DNA of 64,000 nucleotides, taken from NCBI RefSeq assembly GCF_012935715.1, contig NZ_CP052860.1:3906001-3970000 (forward strand), in the 5' to 3' direction. The stretch is from Pseudomonas sp. ADAK13 (GTDB taxonomy: Bacteria > Pseudomonadota > Gammaproteobacteria > Pseudomonadales > Pseudomonadaceae). The notes beneath the pieces were generated by a model that had not been told where the DNA came from, did no database searches, and saw only the letters and a list, made by a program, of their open reading frames with translations. Of the stretch, positions 55,280-63,314 are shown piece after piece (position 1 is the stretch's first letter; the number at the start of each line of letters is the position of its first letter). The position numbers and the translations under genes are program-made.

Positions 55280-56490
55280 CAGACGCGTGCAGCCGTCACC
55301 GCTGCCGAGCCCCAAGTGGTTCTCCAGCGACGTTTAACGCCATACAGGCCGAACCAGGCCAGCACGCCCAGGCTGGCGAACAACCACAGCGCCAACTGAT
55401 AGCTGCCGGTGCTTTGCTTGATCGCGCCCATGCCCGCCGCCAGAGCAAAGCCGCCGATACCGCCGGCCATGCCGATCAGGCCGGTCATGACGCCGATCTC
55501 CCGGTGAAAACGCTGGGGCACCAGTTGGAAGACTGCACCGTTACCGGCACCCAAACCGAGCATGGTGCACACGAAAAGCGCCAGTGCTGCGTAGGAACTT
55601 GGCAGGTTGAAACCCACCGCCGCGATGCAGATCGCTGCCACGCCGTACATGCCGAGCAGGGTGCGAATCCCGCCAAAACGGTCAGCCAGCGCGCCGCCCA
55701 ATGGCCGCATCAGGCTGCCACCAAACACACAGGCGGCGGTGTAGTAACCCGCAGTCACCGGGCTCAGGCCGTATTGGTCGTTGAAGTAACCGGGCAGCGC
55801 ACTGGCCAGGCCGATAAAGCCGCCGAAGGTCACGCTGTAGAAGAACATGAACCACCAGCTGTCGCGGTCGCCCAGGGCTTTGAAGTAGTCAGCCATGGAT
55901 TTGGCCTTGGGCCGTTGCGGGGCATTGCGGGCGAGCCAGGCGAAGACGATCAGGGTCAGGACCAGCGGGATCAGCGCGAAGCCAAACACATTGCTCCAGC
56001 CAAACGCGGCGGCGAGCACCGGAGCCAGCAAGGCCGCAAACACCGTCCCGGAGTTGCCGGCGCCGGCGATGCCCATGGCCTTGCCTTGGTGCTCGGCGGG
56101 GTACCACTGGGACGCCAGGGGCAAGGCAACGGCGAACGAGGCACCCGCCATGCCGAGGAACATGCCCAGCAGCAGGGCTTGTTCGTAGCTGTGGATCCCC
56201 AGTTTCCAGGCGCCGAAGAGGGCGCAGATGACAATCACCTGGCCAATCAGGCCGGCGGTTTTGGGCGAGAGTTTGTCGGCCAGCATGCCCATCAGGAAGC
56301 GCAGCACGGCGCCGGCCAAAATGGGCGTGGCCACCACCAGGCCGCGTTGTTGGGTGGTGAGATGCAGGTCAGCGGCGATTTGCACCGCCAGAGGGCCCAG
56401 CAGGTACCAGACCATGAAGCTCAGGTCGAAATACAGGAACGCGGCAAACAGGGTCGGGGTATGACCGGATTTCCAGAAGCTTGATTTCAT
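55279..56490 (-). CDS. nasA: Nitrate/nitrite MFS transporter
   Basis: A 403-residue, 12-helix major-facilitator transporter of the NarK/NasA group. Nitrate-signature loops are GNSGTVFAALLAP and GMAGGIGGFALAAG, and FLYFDLSFMVWYLLGPL in helix 1 is typical. The ATG at 56490 (MKSSFWKSGHTPT) is used rather than the upstream extension, which runs through leader hairpins. Naming varies; in Bacillus the transporter is NasA. Confidence 0.92.
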   Translation of the reverse strand: MKSSFWKSGHTPTLFAAFLYFDLSFMVWYLLGPLAVQIAADLHLTTQQRGLVVATPILAGAVLRFLMGMLADKLSPKTAGLIGQVIVICALFGAWKLGIHSYEQALLLGMFLGMAGASFAVALPLASQWYPAEHQGKAMGIAGAGNSGTVFAALLAPVLAAAFGWSNVFGFALIPLVLTLIVFAWLARNAPQRPKAKSMADYFKALGDRDSWWFMFFYSVTFGGFIGLASALPGYFNDQYGLSPVTAGYYTAACVFGGSLMRPLGGALADRFGGIRTLLGMYGVAAICIAAVGFNLPSSYAALALFVCTMLGLGAGNGAVFQLVPQRFHREIGVMTGLIGMAGGIGGFALAAGMGAIKQSTGSYQLALWLFASLGVLAWFGLYGVKRRWRTTWGSAAVTAARV

Positions 56491-56583
56491 CACGCACCTC
56501 AGCGGTAAAGGGGTCTTATGAGAAGGCCTGGTGATGGAACGGCTGTGGCCGCCCCACCGGCCCCGGGCTATGGGGCCAAAACG

Positions 56584-56665
56584 AAAAAACGCCGCCACCG
56601 GGTTCGCGTGGGCAAACCGGATGTGCGACGTCTTTGTCGTGGATGGGGCAACCGCCGTTGGCTAC
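56584..56665 (-). promoter_or_regulatory. NasT-type (ANTAR) antitermination leader of nasA
   Basis: Read on the minus strand. P1 is GTAGCC-AACGGC-GGTTGC (56665 to 56648), P2 is CGAC-AAAGAC-GTCG (56639 to 56626). Both loops have A first and G fourth. A terminator then uses ACGTCGC of P2 paired to GCGGCGT, followed by six Ts. A further GGCCCC / GGGGCC hairpin lies downstream at 56558-56577. Confidence 0.75.
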
Positions 56666-56680
56666 CTGTGGGGATTCTTT

Positions 56681-56696
56681 AGCAAGAGGTGGGCCA
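56681..56696 (-). promoter_or_regulatory. Sigma-54 promoter of nasA
   Basis: Minus strand TGGCCCACCTCTTGCT with GG/GC spacing correct for -24/-12. It predicts a start near 56670, five bases before P1 of the leader. The inverted-repeat element at 56719-57376 ends only 22 bases upstream of it. Confidence 0.75.
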
Positions 56697-56718
56697 ACAG
56701 GGGTTGGGTTTTTTGATT

Positions 56719-57376
56719 GTGTACATATCCGTTGCTGCGGTAACGGCGGCTTATGGTTCCGCTCCACCGTACCTGCTTGCGGCCATCGTGGTTAACGGGG
56801 CCCGCAGATCAAGATCAAAAGCAGATCAACAGCACGGCGGCCTGAAAGCCGACCTGAGTGTTAAAAGCCAGATCAAAAGCCAAGGCAAGTGCAGAGCTGC
56901 TTTTCTGTGGGAGCTGGCTTGCCTGCGATGCAGACAACTCGGTACATCAGATACACCGAGGCGATGCCATCGCAGCGATGCGGCGACCCGATAAGCCAGC
57001 TCCCACATTTGGACCGTGCCCGCTGTAGATTTTGATCTTGATGTTGCCTTTGCTTCACACCACTCAAGCCGGCCTGTAGGCCGCTGTGTTCTTGATCTGC
57101 TTTTGATCTTGATCTTAGGCGCCCCGTTAAACCACGCTGGCCGAACGCAGGTAGTACGGAGCGGGTAAACCGGCAGGACGCCGGTTTAGCCGCGACGGGG
57201 CAGGGACGCCCCGTCGCGGCGGCCCGCGGAGTAGTACCGGCGTGAGGGCACACCGAGCCTGAGCGAGGTGCCGAGTGGTGGGGCAAGAGCGTTTTGCTTA
57301 CTTTTGCGCTTTTCAAAAGTGAGCCGCTGTAAGAGCGGAACCAATAGTGGCCGTTACCTAAATAACGGATATACAC
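56719..57376. mobile_element. MITE-like inverted-repeat element with a REP inside
   Basis: A 658-bp element without its own gene. Its ends form an imperfect repeat of about 45 bases (GTGTACATATCCGTT... / ...AACGGATATACAC, with GGTTCCGCTC / GAGCGGAACC inside). A second inverted pair of about 50 bases (56794-56843 and 57078-57128, with GATCAAGATCAAAAGC) flanks a REP hairpin. Such sequences occur in many copies in P. fluorescens-group genomes. It fills the gap between nasT, whose stop lies four bases away, and the nasA promoter. I see no target-site duplication. Confidence 0.8.
56907..57006. repeat. REP inverted repeat nested in the MITE-like element
   Basis: Left arm GTGGGAGCTGGCTTGCCTGC; right arm is interrupted by about 20 extra bases (GCAGCGATGCGGCGACCCGA) before AGCCAGCTCCCAC, so this copy is degenerate compared with those at 27.3 and 14.1 kb. 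Confidence 0.85.
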
Positions 57377-57379
57377 CCC

Positions 57380-57955
57380 TCACCCCAACAACTCACTCAT
57401 GGCAATAATCTGCTCCGCCACCTGAATCAGCTTTTGCTGCCGACTCATCGCCTGACGCCGCATCAGCGTGTAGGCCTCTTCCTCATTACACCCCTTCATT
57501 TTCATCAACAGCCCCTTGGCCGTTTCGATCCGCTTACGCTCAGCCAACTGCTGATCCCTGGCCTGCAACTGCGCGCGCATCGCCTGGTCACTCTCAAACC
57601 GCGCCATCGCCACATCCAGGATCGGCTGCAACCGCTGCGCCTGAATCCCCTCGACAATATAGGCACTGACCCCGGCCTTGATCGCCTGTCGCATCACCCC
57701 CGGATCATGCTCGTCGGTAAACATCACAATCGGCCGCGGCTGATCCCGGCTCACCAGCACCACCTGCTCCATCACATCGCGCCCCGGCGACTCGGTATCG
57801 ATCAAAATCACATCCGGGCGCACCGCTTCAACCCGCGCCGGCAGATCGATCGTCAGCCCCGACTCATCGATTACTTCAAACCCGGCCTCGGTCAACGCGG
57901 CCTTGAGCCGCCCCACCTTGCGCGGCGTATCGTTGATCAACAGGATTCGCAACAT
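57380..57955 (-). CDS. nasT: ANTAR-domain antiterminator NasT
   Basis: RNA-binding response-regulator-like protein (191 residues) that relieves termination in nitrate-assimilation leaders. A receiver-like domain (1-120, with DTPRKVGRLK and LIDTESPGRD) is followed by a coiled coil and the ANTAR domain (ERKRIETAKGLLMKMKGCNEEEAYTLMRRQAM, about 136-167 in segments). NasS holds it inactive without nitrate. Start 12 bases after nasS. Confidence 0.96.
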   Translation of the reverse strand: MLRILLINDTPRKVGRLKAALTEAGFEVIDESGLTIDLPARVEAVRPDVILIDTESPGRDVMEQVVLVSRDQPRPIVMFTDEHDPGVMRQAIKAGVSAYIVEGIQAQRLQPILDVAMARFESDQAMRAQLQARDQQLAERKRIETAKGLLMKMKGCNEEEAYTLMRRQAMSRQQKLIQVAEQIIAMSELLG

Positions 57956-57967
57956 AAGGTCCTCCTG

Positions 57968-59167
57968 TCAGCGCAAGGCTTGGCGGCTGACAACATCTGT
58001 CATGGCATGCAGGCGAAAGCTGCGGGCATACCCGGCCGGGTCCGAACCGTCCCAAACCTTTCCGTCGATCAACTGGCTGCTGCGCATGGCCTCGCCACCG
58101 GCCGGCACACCTACGGCGCTGGCCGCCTGGCGATAGATATCCAGTTGCTGCACGCGCCGGGCGACGCCGAGGTAATCCGGGTCTTCGCGCAGCAGGCCCC
58201 AGCGACGGAATTGGGTCATGAACCACATGCCATCCGACAGGTAGGGCAGGTTGACCGCGCCGTCGCCATAAAACCGCAGCGCGTGAGGATCCTGCCAGTG
58301 GTTGCCGAGGCCGTCGTCATAGTTGCCCAGCAAGCGCGGTTCGATGCAGTCGAGCGGTGCGTCGAGGTAGTGCGGGGCGCTCAGCAATTGCGCGGTGGAG
58401 CGGCGGTTTTCCGTGCTTTCTTCGATAAACCGGCTGGCTTGCAGGATCGCCATCACCAGCACCCGGGCGGTATTGGGGTACTGCTCGACAAACGCCTGGG
58501 TGCAGCCGAGGACTTTTTCCGGGTGATCCGGCCAGATCGCCTGGGTGGTGGCCAGGGTGAAGCCCTGGTTTTGCTTCACCGCACTGGCGCACCACGGCTC
58601 ACCCACACAAAACCCGTCGATGCGCCCGGCTTGCAGGTGAGCCACCATTTGCGGCGGCGGCACCACCACGCTGTCGACATCCTGCAACGGATGGATGCCT
58701 TGGCTGGCCAGCCAGTAATACAACCACATGGCGTGGGTGCCTGTGGGAAAGGTCTGGGCGAAGGTGAGTTTTGTTCGGCTTTGGTGCACGTGGCGGTCCA
58801 GTGCCTCAGGACTGGTCACCCCCAACTGTTGCAGGCCACGGGACAGGTTGATGCTCTGGCCATTCTGGTTCAGGCCCATCAGCACCGCCATGTCGGTGGG
58901 CGCTACGCCGCCGATGCCCAGGTGCACGGCGTAGATCAGGCCATACAGGCTGTGGGCCGCGTCCAGTTCGCCGCTGACCAGGTTGTCCCGCAGACTGGCC
59001 CATGACGACTGGCGTTTGAGGTTCAGTGTCAGGCCATAGGGCTGGGCGAAGCCCTGGGTGGCGGCGACTACCACTGAGGCGCAATCGCTCAGGGCCATGA
59101 AGCCCAGGTTGAGGCTGCTCTTTTCCGGAGCATCACTGCCGTTGACCCAAGCCAAGGGATCATTCAT
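57968..59167 (-). CDS. nasS: Nitrate sensor NasS
   Basis: A 399-residue cytoplasmic sensor built like the nitrate-binding protein NrtA but without a signal peptide. It starts MNDPLAWVNGSDAPEKSSLNLGFMALSDCA. It binds NasT in the absence of nitrate or nitrite and releases it when they bind. The 12-base gap to nasT shows cotranscription. ATG at 59167 is chosen because longer frames run through the leader hairpins. Confidence 0.95.
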   Translation of the reverse strand: MNDPLAWVNGSDAPEKSSLNLGFMALSDCASVVVAATQGFAQPYGLTLNLKRQSSWASLRDNLVSGELDAAHSLYGLIYAVHLGIGGVAPTDMAVLMGLNQNGQSINLSRGLQQLGVTSPEALDRHVHQSRTKLTFAQTFPTGTHAMWLYYWLASQGIHPLQDVDSVVVPPPQMVAHLQAGRIDGFCVGEPWCASAVKQNQGFTLATTQAIWPDHPEKVLGCTQAFVEQYPNTARVLVMAILQASRFIEESTENRRSTAQLLSAPHYLDAPLDCIEPRLLGNYDDGLGNHWQDPHALRFYGDGAVNLPYLSDGMWFMTQFRRWGLLREDPDYLGVARRVQQLDIYRQAASAVGVPAGGEAMRSSQLIDGKVWDGSDPAGYARSFRLHAMTDVVSRQALR

Positions 59168-59183
59168 CTGTATGTACCTTTCA

Positions 59184-59272
59184 TAAAAAAACGCCGCTCC
59201 GTCGGGCCACGCACGGAGGAGGCCCGGGGTAACGACGTCTTTGTCCTGAACCCGTTCCGCCGTTGGCGCGGG
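59184..59272 (-). promoter_or_regulatory. NasT-type (ANTAR) antitermination leader of nasS-nasT
   Basis: Read on the minus strand. P1 lies at 59272-59251 (outer CCCG / CGGG, inner CC / GG, loop AACGGC), P2 at 59245-59234 (GAC-AAAGAC-GTC). A GC-rich terminator with seven Ts follows, 17 bases before the nasS start codon. The loops repeat those of the nasA leader, so NasT probably controls its own operon. Confidence 0.72.
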
Positions 59273-59290
59273 CTGCGATAGGCAAGGCAA

Positions 59291-59306
59291 AGCAAGGCAC
59301 ATGCCA
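59291..59306 (-). promoter_or_regulatory. Sigma-54 promoter of nasS-nasT
   Basis: Minus strand TGGCATGTGCCTTGCT, with GG at -24 and GC at -12. The predicted start near 59279 lies directly before P1 of the leader. Confidence 0.72.
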
Positions 59307-59403
59307 CGCACCGGGTAAGCCCGGCAGGCCGTCAGCTTCCCGTCAGGATTGAAACCGGCCTGGCTCCCAGTATGGCCGCTCCTTGATCCCGGGCTTTGCA
59401 GGC

Positions 59404-60867
59404 ATGTTCATCAACCGCCATCGTATTGCGACTGTGTTTTTCTGGCTGTTGGTGCTGGGCAGTCCCCGGGTGCTCGGGGAGCCGTACGAGGCCCGTGATG
59501 AGAACCTGCACACGTTTTTTACCGCGTTGTCCTTGCCGTTGGGGCAGCCGATCGTGGTCAGTCAGGCGGCGGCCCGCAAGCGCATCAGCGGGACGTTCGA
59601 TTTCGATTCGGCCCAACCGCTCCTGGCGTCGGTTGCCCGGCAGCACGGTTTGATCTGGTACAGCGACGGCCAGGTGCTTTACCTGTATGACGCCGACGAG
59701 GCGAAAAGCTCGGTGGTAACCCTGCGGCATATTTCGGTCGATATGTTGCGCGGGTTCATGCGCCGCTCCGGGCTCGACGAGGCGCGCTATCCGCTGCGTG
59801 CGAGTGCGGCGCGGGTGTTCTACGTGTCCGGGCCGCCGAACTACGTCGACCATGTGCTGCGCCTGGCACAGCTGATGGACCGCCAGCGTGCGGAGCTGCG
59901 CATGGGGCCGCAGCGGATCGGAGTGGTGCAGGTGCTCAACACCCACGTTGCCGACCGCGAGTACGACATGGGGGACAAAACCGTCACGGTGCCGGGCATG
60001 GCTTCCATGATCGAAAAACTGCTGGCCGTCGAGCAGAAGAGCGCATCCCCACGGCAACCCGGATTACTCGCCGACAAGACTATTTCGGTGTTGGCGTACC
60101 CGGACACCAACAGCTTGTTGATCAAGGGCAAGCCTGCGCAGGTGAGCTTTATCGAAAACCTGGTGGCGGAACTGGACGTGCCGAAGCGTGCGGTTGAGGT
60201 TTCATTGTGGCTGGTGGATGTGGACCGCGACGAGCTCAAGAAGGTGGGCGATGCCCTGCACAATGGGCCCGACAAGCCTCCGGCAAGCCGCGTAATGGCA
60301 CCCGTCGAGGACGATGTGTTCATGAAACGGATCACGGCACTGGAGCAGCGTCGACGAGCGAAGGTCACGGCGTTGCCGGTGATTCTGACCCAGGAGAATG
60401 TGCCGGCGGTTTTCAACGATAACCAGACGTCCTACCTGCCCCGGCCGGGTGAGAACAGTGATGAGTGGCAACCGGTGGTCTACGGCACACAGGTCAGTGT
60501 GCTGCCGCGCTTCGCCGAGGCGAATGAAATCGAGATGCAGCTCATCCTCGAAGATGGCCGCCAGATGGGCAAGGCCGGCAGTCGCGACAAACGCTCGGCG
60601 GCGGTGGAACGCATGGGGATCAGCACCGTAGTGCGTGTGGCTCCGGGCCGGCGGTTGCTGGTGGGGGATTTTCAGCGTGAAACCGGCGCGGCCTTGTCCG
60701 GGCGCTACTACGGGCCTATGGCCAATAGCGTGCGGCTGTTTGTCATCCAGGTTGCGCCGGTGGGTGGTGCCTCGCACACAGGTGGCGGACCGGGGCAGGC
60801 ACCGCCGTTGACACCCTCCCAGCATGAGCGCGTGAAGCGGGCATTTACCCGCGTATCCGAGGGATAA
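59404..60867 (+). CDS. Type III secretion outer-membrane secretin (InvG/EscC/HrcC family)
   Basis: A 487-residue secretin with a signal peptide (MFINRHRIATVFFWLLVLGSPRVLG). The N0 domain (LPLGQPIVVSQAAARKRISGTFDF) and the N1/N3 domains (RVFYVSGPPNYVDHVLRLAQ; VLAYPDTNSLLIKGKPAQVSFI) are followed by the secretin core (VPKRAVEVSLWLVDVDRDELK, PVILTQENVPAVFNDNQTSYL). It looks complete, but no other secretion-ring or export gene is near. The next two genes resemble HilA and IagB, so a SPI-1-type origin is likely. Confidence 0.88.
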   Translation: MFINRHRIATVFFWLLVLGSPRVLGEPYEARDENLHTFFTALSLPLGQPIVVSQAAARKRISGTFDFDSAQPLLASVARQHGLIWYSDGQVLYLYDADEAKSSVVTLRHISVDMLRGFMRRSGLDEARYPLRASAARVFYVSGPPNYVDHVLRLAQLMDRQRAELRMGPQRIGVVQVLNTHVADREYDMGDKTVTVPGMASMIEKLLAVEQKSASPRQPGLLADKTISVLAYPDTNSLLIKGKPAQVSFIENLVAELDVPKRAVEVSLWLVDVDRDELKKVGDALHNGPDKPPASRVMAPVEDDVFMKRITALEQRRRAKVTALPVILTQENVPAVFNDNQTSYLPRPGENSDEWQPVVYGTQVSVLPRFAEANEIEMQLILEDGRQMGKAGSRDKRSAAVERMGISTVVRVAPGRRLLVGDFQRETGAALSGRYYGPMANSVRLFVIQVAPVGGASHTGGGPGQAPPLTPSQHERVKRAFTRVSEG

Positions 60868-61041
60868 ACCATTGACCGTCCAATCAGGACTGGCGGTCTC
60901 GAAAAGTCTTACATAGCCCGTCTGAAAAATACCGTGCCTGTGGGCCTTTGCCTCTCCTACACGACGGGTGAGCTTTTTATAGTCGCGACCTTGCAGGAGG
61001 GCCCGTGTCGGAAATGGGGGGAGTCAGGTGCAGAGGTGTGA

Positions 61042-61407
61042 ATGGCAGGGGTGATGGAGGGGGGAATGGCGGCGCCTATGGTCTTTGATCGGTGGACGTT
61101 GCACAGCGACGGCAGGCTGACCGGCGAAGACTCGGATATTCAACTGCCGCCCAAGGAGGGGCATGTGTTGCGCCTGTTGTTGGCGTCGGCCGGTGTGCTC
61201 GTGACCAAGGACCAGTTGCTGGAACGGGCATGGCCCCATAACGATGCCACCGAGGAGTCCCTGACCCGTTGTATCTGTTCACTGCGCAAGTATTTGAAGG
61301 AGGGCAGGGGGCTGATCAAGACGGTGTATGGCAAGGGGTATCGCGTGACCTGTTCGGTCAACGCGGCGAGCCAGGTCTGTTCCTCCTGCGGTCGGGGCCA
61401 GGCATGA
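61042..61407 (+). CDS. HilA-like winged-helix DNA-binding protein, DNA-binding part only
   Basis: A 121-residue OmpR/ToxR-type winged helix. From VFDRWTLHSDGRL onwards it closely follows the N-terminal part of Salmonella HilA: LPPKEGHVLRLLLASAG, then EESLTRCICSLRKYL and KTVYGKGYRV. HilA has about 550 residues with a long TPR-like C-terminal part that is missing here. The start is uncertain (ATG at 61042, 61054, 61066 or 61078). The stop overlaps the next gene (ATGA). The match to HilA is from memory of its sequence. Confidence 0.78.
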   Translation: MAGVMEGGMAAPMVFDRWTLHSDGRLTGEDSDIQLPPKEGHVLRLLLASAGVLVTKDQLLERAWPHNDATEESLTRCICSLRKYLKEGRGLIKTVYGKGYRVTCSVNAASQVCSSCGRGQA

Positions 61408-61865
61408 AAGGCGTCTGGCGCAAGGGGCTGTTGCTGCTCACGGTCTGCTTTGGCCATGAAGCCCGGGCGTATTGCTGGGCAGAGGCCGCCAACCGATATG
61501 GCATTGAGCCGGAGCTGCTGCAGGCCATCGCTGCGGTAGAGTCGGGTTATCGCGCCGAGGCCATGAACCACGCCAACAACAACGGCACCCGTGATATCGG
61601 GTTGATGCAGATCAACAGCATTCACCTGCCGCGCCTGCTCAAGGAAGGCATCACCGAGCAACGCTTGCTGGATGAGCCTTGTTTATCGGTGGAGGTGGGT
61701 GCCTCGATCCTGGCCGAGTTTATCAAGCAGTTCGGTTACAACTGGACGGCGATCGGTTCCTACAATGTGGGGGGCGGCCCCGGGCCCCGTCGTGAAGAGC
61801 TGCGTCTTCGCTATGCGCAAAAGATTTGGGTTCGCTACGAGCAACTGATGGCGCACCGCAACTGA
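61404..61865 (+). CDS. IagB-like lytic transglycosylase
   Basis: A 153-residue periplasmic lytic transglycosylase. Signal peptide [22 protein letters not shown] is followed by [27 protein letters not shown] (catalytic Glu in AAVESGY), DIGLMQIN and GSYNVGG. This is the SLT domain of IagB/IpgF proteins, which open peptidoglycan for type III secretion. IagB lies next to HilA in Salmonella, as here. It overlaps the HilA-like gene by four bases. Confidence 0.88.
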   Translation: MKGVWRKGLLLLTVCFGHEARAYCWAEAANRYGIEPELLQAIAAVESGYRAEAMNHANNNGTRDIGLMQINSIHLPRLLKEGITEQRLLDEPCLSVEVGASILAEFIKQFGYNWTAIGSYNVGGGPGPRREELRLRYAQKIWVRYEQLMAHRN

Positions 61866-61951
61866 TGATTGGACGTCACGCCTCGCATGCAGCCCGTCAC
61901 CCCGGCTATAATCGCCGCCACCTTTCGCCGCCATCCGAGTCAATCCCGCCC

Positions 61952-62977
61952 ATGTATACCCTGGCCCGCCAGCTGTTGTTCAAACTCTCTCCGGAAACCT
62001 CCCACGATCTGTCCCTGGATTTGATCGGGGCCGGTGGCCGCCTGGGGCTCAATGGGCTGGTGTGCAAGGCGCCGGCGAAAATGCCGGTGTCGGTGATGGG
62101 GCTCGATTTCCCCAACCCGGTCGGCCTGGCGGCTGGCCTGGACAAGAACGGTGCAGCCATCGACGGTTTTGCGCAGTTGGGTTTTGGCTTTGTCGAAATC
62201 GGCACGGTGACCCCTCGGCCGCAACCGGGCAATCCCAAGCCGCGGATCTTCCGCCTGCCGGAAGCCGAGGCGATCATCAATCGCATGGGCTTCAACAACC
62301 TGGGTGTGGATAACTTGCTGTCGCGGGTCCAGGCGGCGAAGTACAAGGGCATCCTGGGGATCAACATCGGCAAGAACTTCGACACGCCGGTAGAACGTGC
62401 CGTGGATGACTACCTGATTTGCCTGGACAAGGTCTACGCCCACGCCAGCTACGTCACAGTCAACGTCAGCTCCCCGAACACCCCGGGGCTGCGCAGCCTG
62501 CAGTTTGGCGACTCCCTCAAGCAATTGCTCGAAGCCTTGCGCCAGCGCCAGGAAGACCTGGCTGTGCGCCACGGCAAGCGCGTGCCGTTGGCGATCAAGA
62601 TTGCCCCGGACATGAGCGATGAAGAAACCGTGCTGGTGGCCCAGGCCCTGGTGGACTCGGGCATGGATGCGGTGATCGCCACCAACACCACCCTGAGCCG
62701 CGTCGGTGTCGAAGGCCTGGCCTTTGGTGACGAGGCGGGCGGCCTGTCCGGTGCGCCGGTACGCGACCAGAGCACCCACATCGTCAAGGTGCTGGCGGCC
62801 GAGCTGGGTGGGCGCTTGCCGATCATTGCGGTGGGTGGCATCACCGAGGGCAAGCACGCGGCCGAGAAAATCGCCGCAGGTGCAAGCCTGGTACAGCTGT
62901 ATTCCGGCTTTATCTACAAGGGCCCGGCGTTGATTCGCCAGTCTGTGGATGCAATCGCCGCACTGCCAAGAGGTTAA
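61952..62977 (+). CDS. pyrD: Dihydroorotate dehydrogenase (quinone)
   Basis: Class 2 membrane-associated enzyme of pyrimidine synthesis, 341 residues. N-terminal membrane helices ([19 protein letters not shown]), [32 protein letters not shown], the catalytic Ser in [11 protein letters not shown] and KIAPD are all present. The ATG at 61952 gives the usual family length. A TATAAT box lies at 61907-61912. Confidence 0.97.
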   Translation: MYTLARQLLFKLSPETSHDLSLDLIGAGGRLGLNGLVCKAPAKMPVSVMGLDFPNPVGLAAGLDKNGAAIDGFAQLGFGFVEIGTVTPRPQPGNPKPRIFRLPEAEAIINRMGFNNLGVDNLLSRVQAAKYKGILGINIGKNFDTPVERAVDDYLICLDKVYAHASYVTVNVSSPNTPGLRSLQFGDSLKQLLEALRQRQEDLAVRHGKRVPLAIKIAPDMSDEETVLVAQALVDSGMDAVIATNTTLSRVGVEGLAFGDEAGGLSGAPVRDQSTHIVKVLAAELGGRLPIIAVGGITEGKHAAEKIAAGASLVQLYSGFIYKGPALIRQSVDAIAALPRG

Positions 62978-62993
62978 TCGCCGCCCATTAAAA

Positions 62994-63012
62994 AGGGCTC
63001 CTTGAAGGAGCC
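62994..63012 (-). terminator. Terminator of rmf
   Basis: GGGCTCC / GGAGCCC hairpin. On the minus strand it is followed by TTTTT, so it terminates rmf transcripts; on the plus strand, after pyrD, no T-run follows. Confidence 0.8.
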
Positions 63013-63098
63013 CCTGGGCCGAAGCCCGCCGCCCGGATGGGGCGTGCGTGGTTAAGGTGTTGCGTATTCGTGGTGGTGTCGGAATTAAATGCCCTTGA

Positions 63099-63314
63099 TT
63101 AGCCGACGGCGTGAAGTTCGTTGAGTCTGTGGATTCCCGCAGTGCCAGTCATACCGTCCCAGTTGTCGCCGCGTCCTTCTCGCCAGCCGTTGATCCAGGC
63201 TTGGCGTACCGACGGTAGAGTAAATGGGCAAAGCTCACGGGATTTGCCATGAACGCCATATTGATATCCGCGTAAAAATGCTCTTTCCAACGGATCACGC
63301 TTAAGTCTTCTCAT
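63099..63314 (-). CDS. rmf: Ribosome modulation factor
   Basis: A 71-residue basic protein (MRRLKRDPLERAFLRGYQYG) that dimerises 70S ribosomes into inactive 100S forms in stationary phase. The sequence SRELCPFTLPSVRQAWINGW is the family core. It is convergent with pyrD and divergent from rlmL, the same neighbourhood as in other pseudomonads. Confidence 0.97.
   Translation of the reverse strand: MRRLKRDPLERAFLRGYQYGVHGKSRELCPFTLPSVRQAWINGWREGRGDNWDGMTGTAGIHRLNELHAVG

Noticed and set aside
59404..60867. Type II or type IV pilus secretin
   Set aside because: The length (487 aa), the N-terminal domain pattern and the neighbours resembling HilA and IagB fit a type III secretin; PilQ/GspD proteins are longer, with AMIN or extra N domains.
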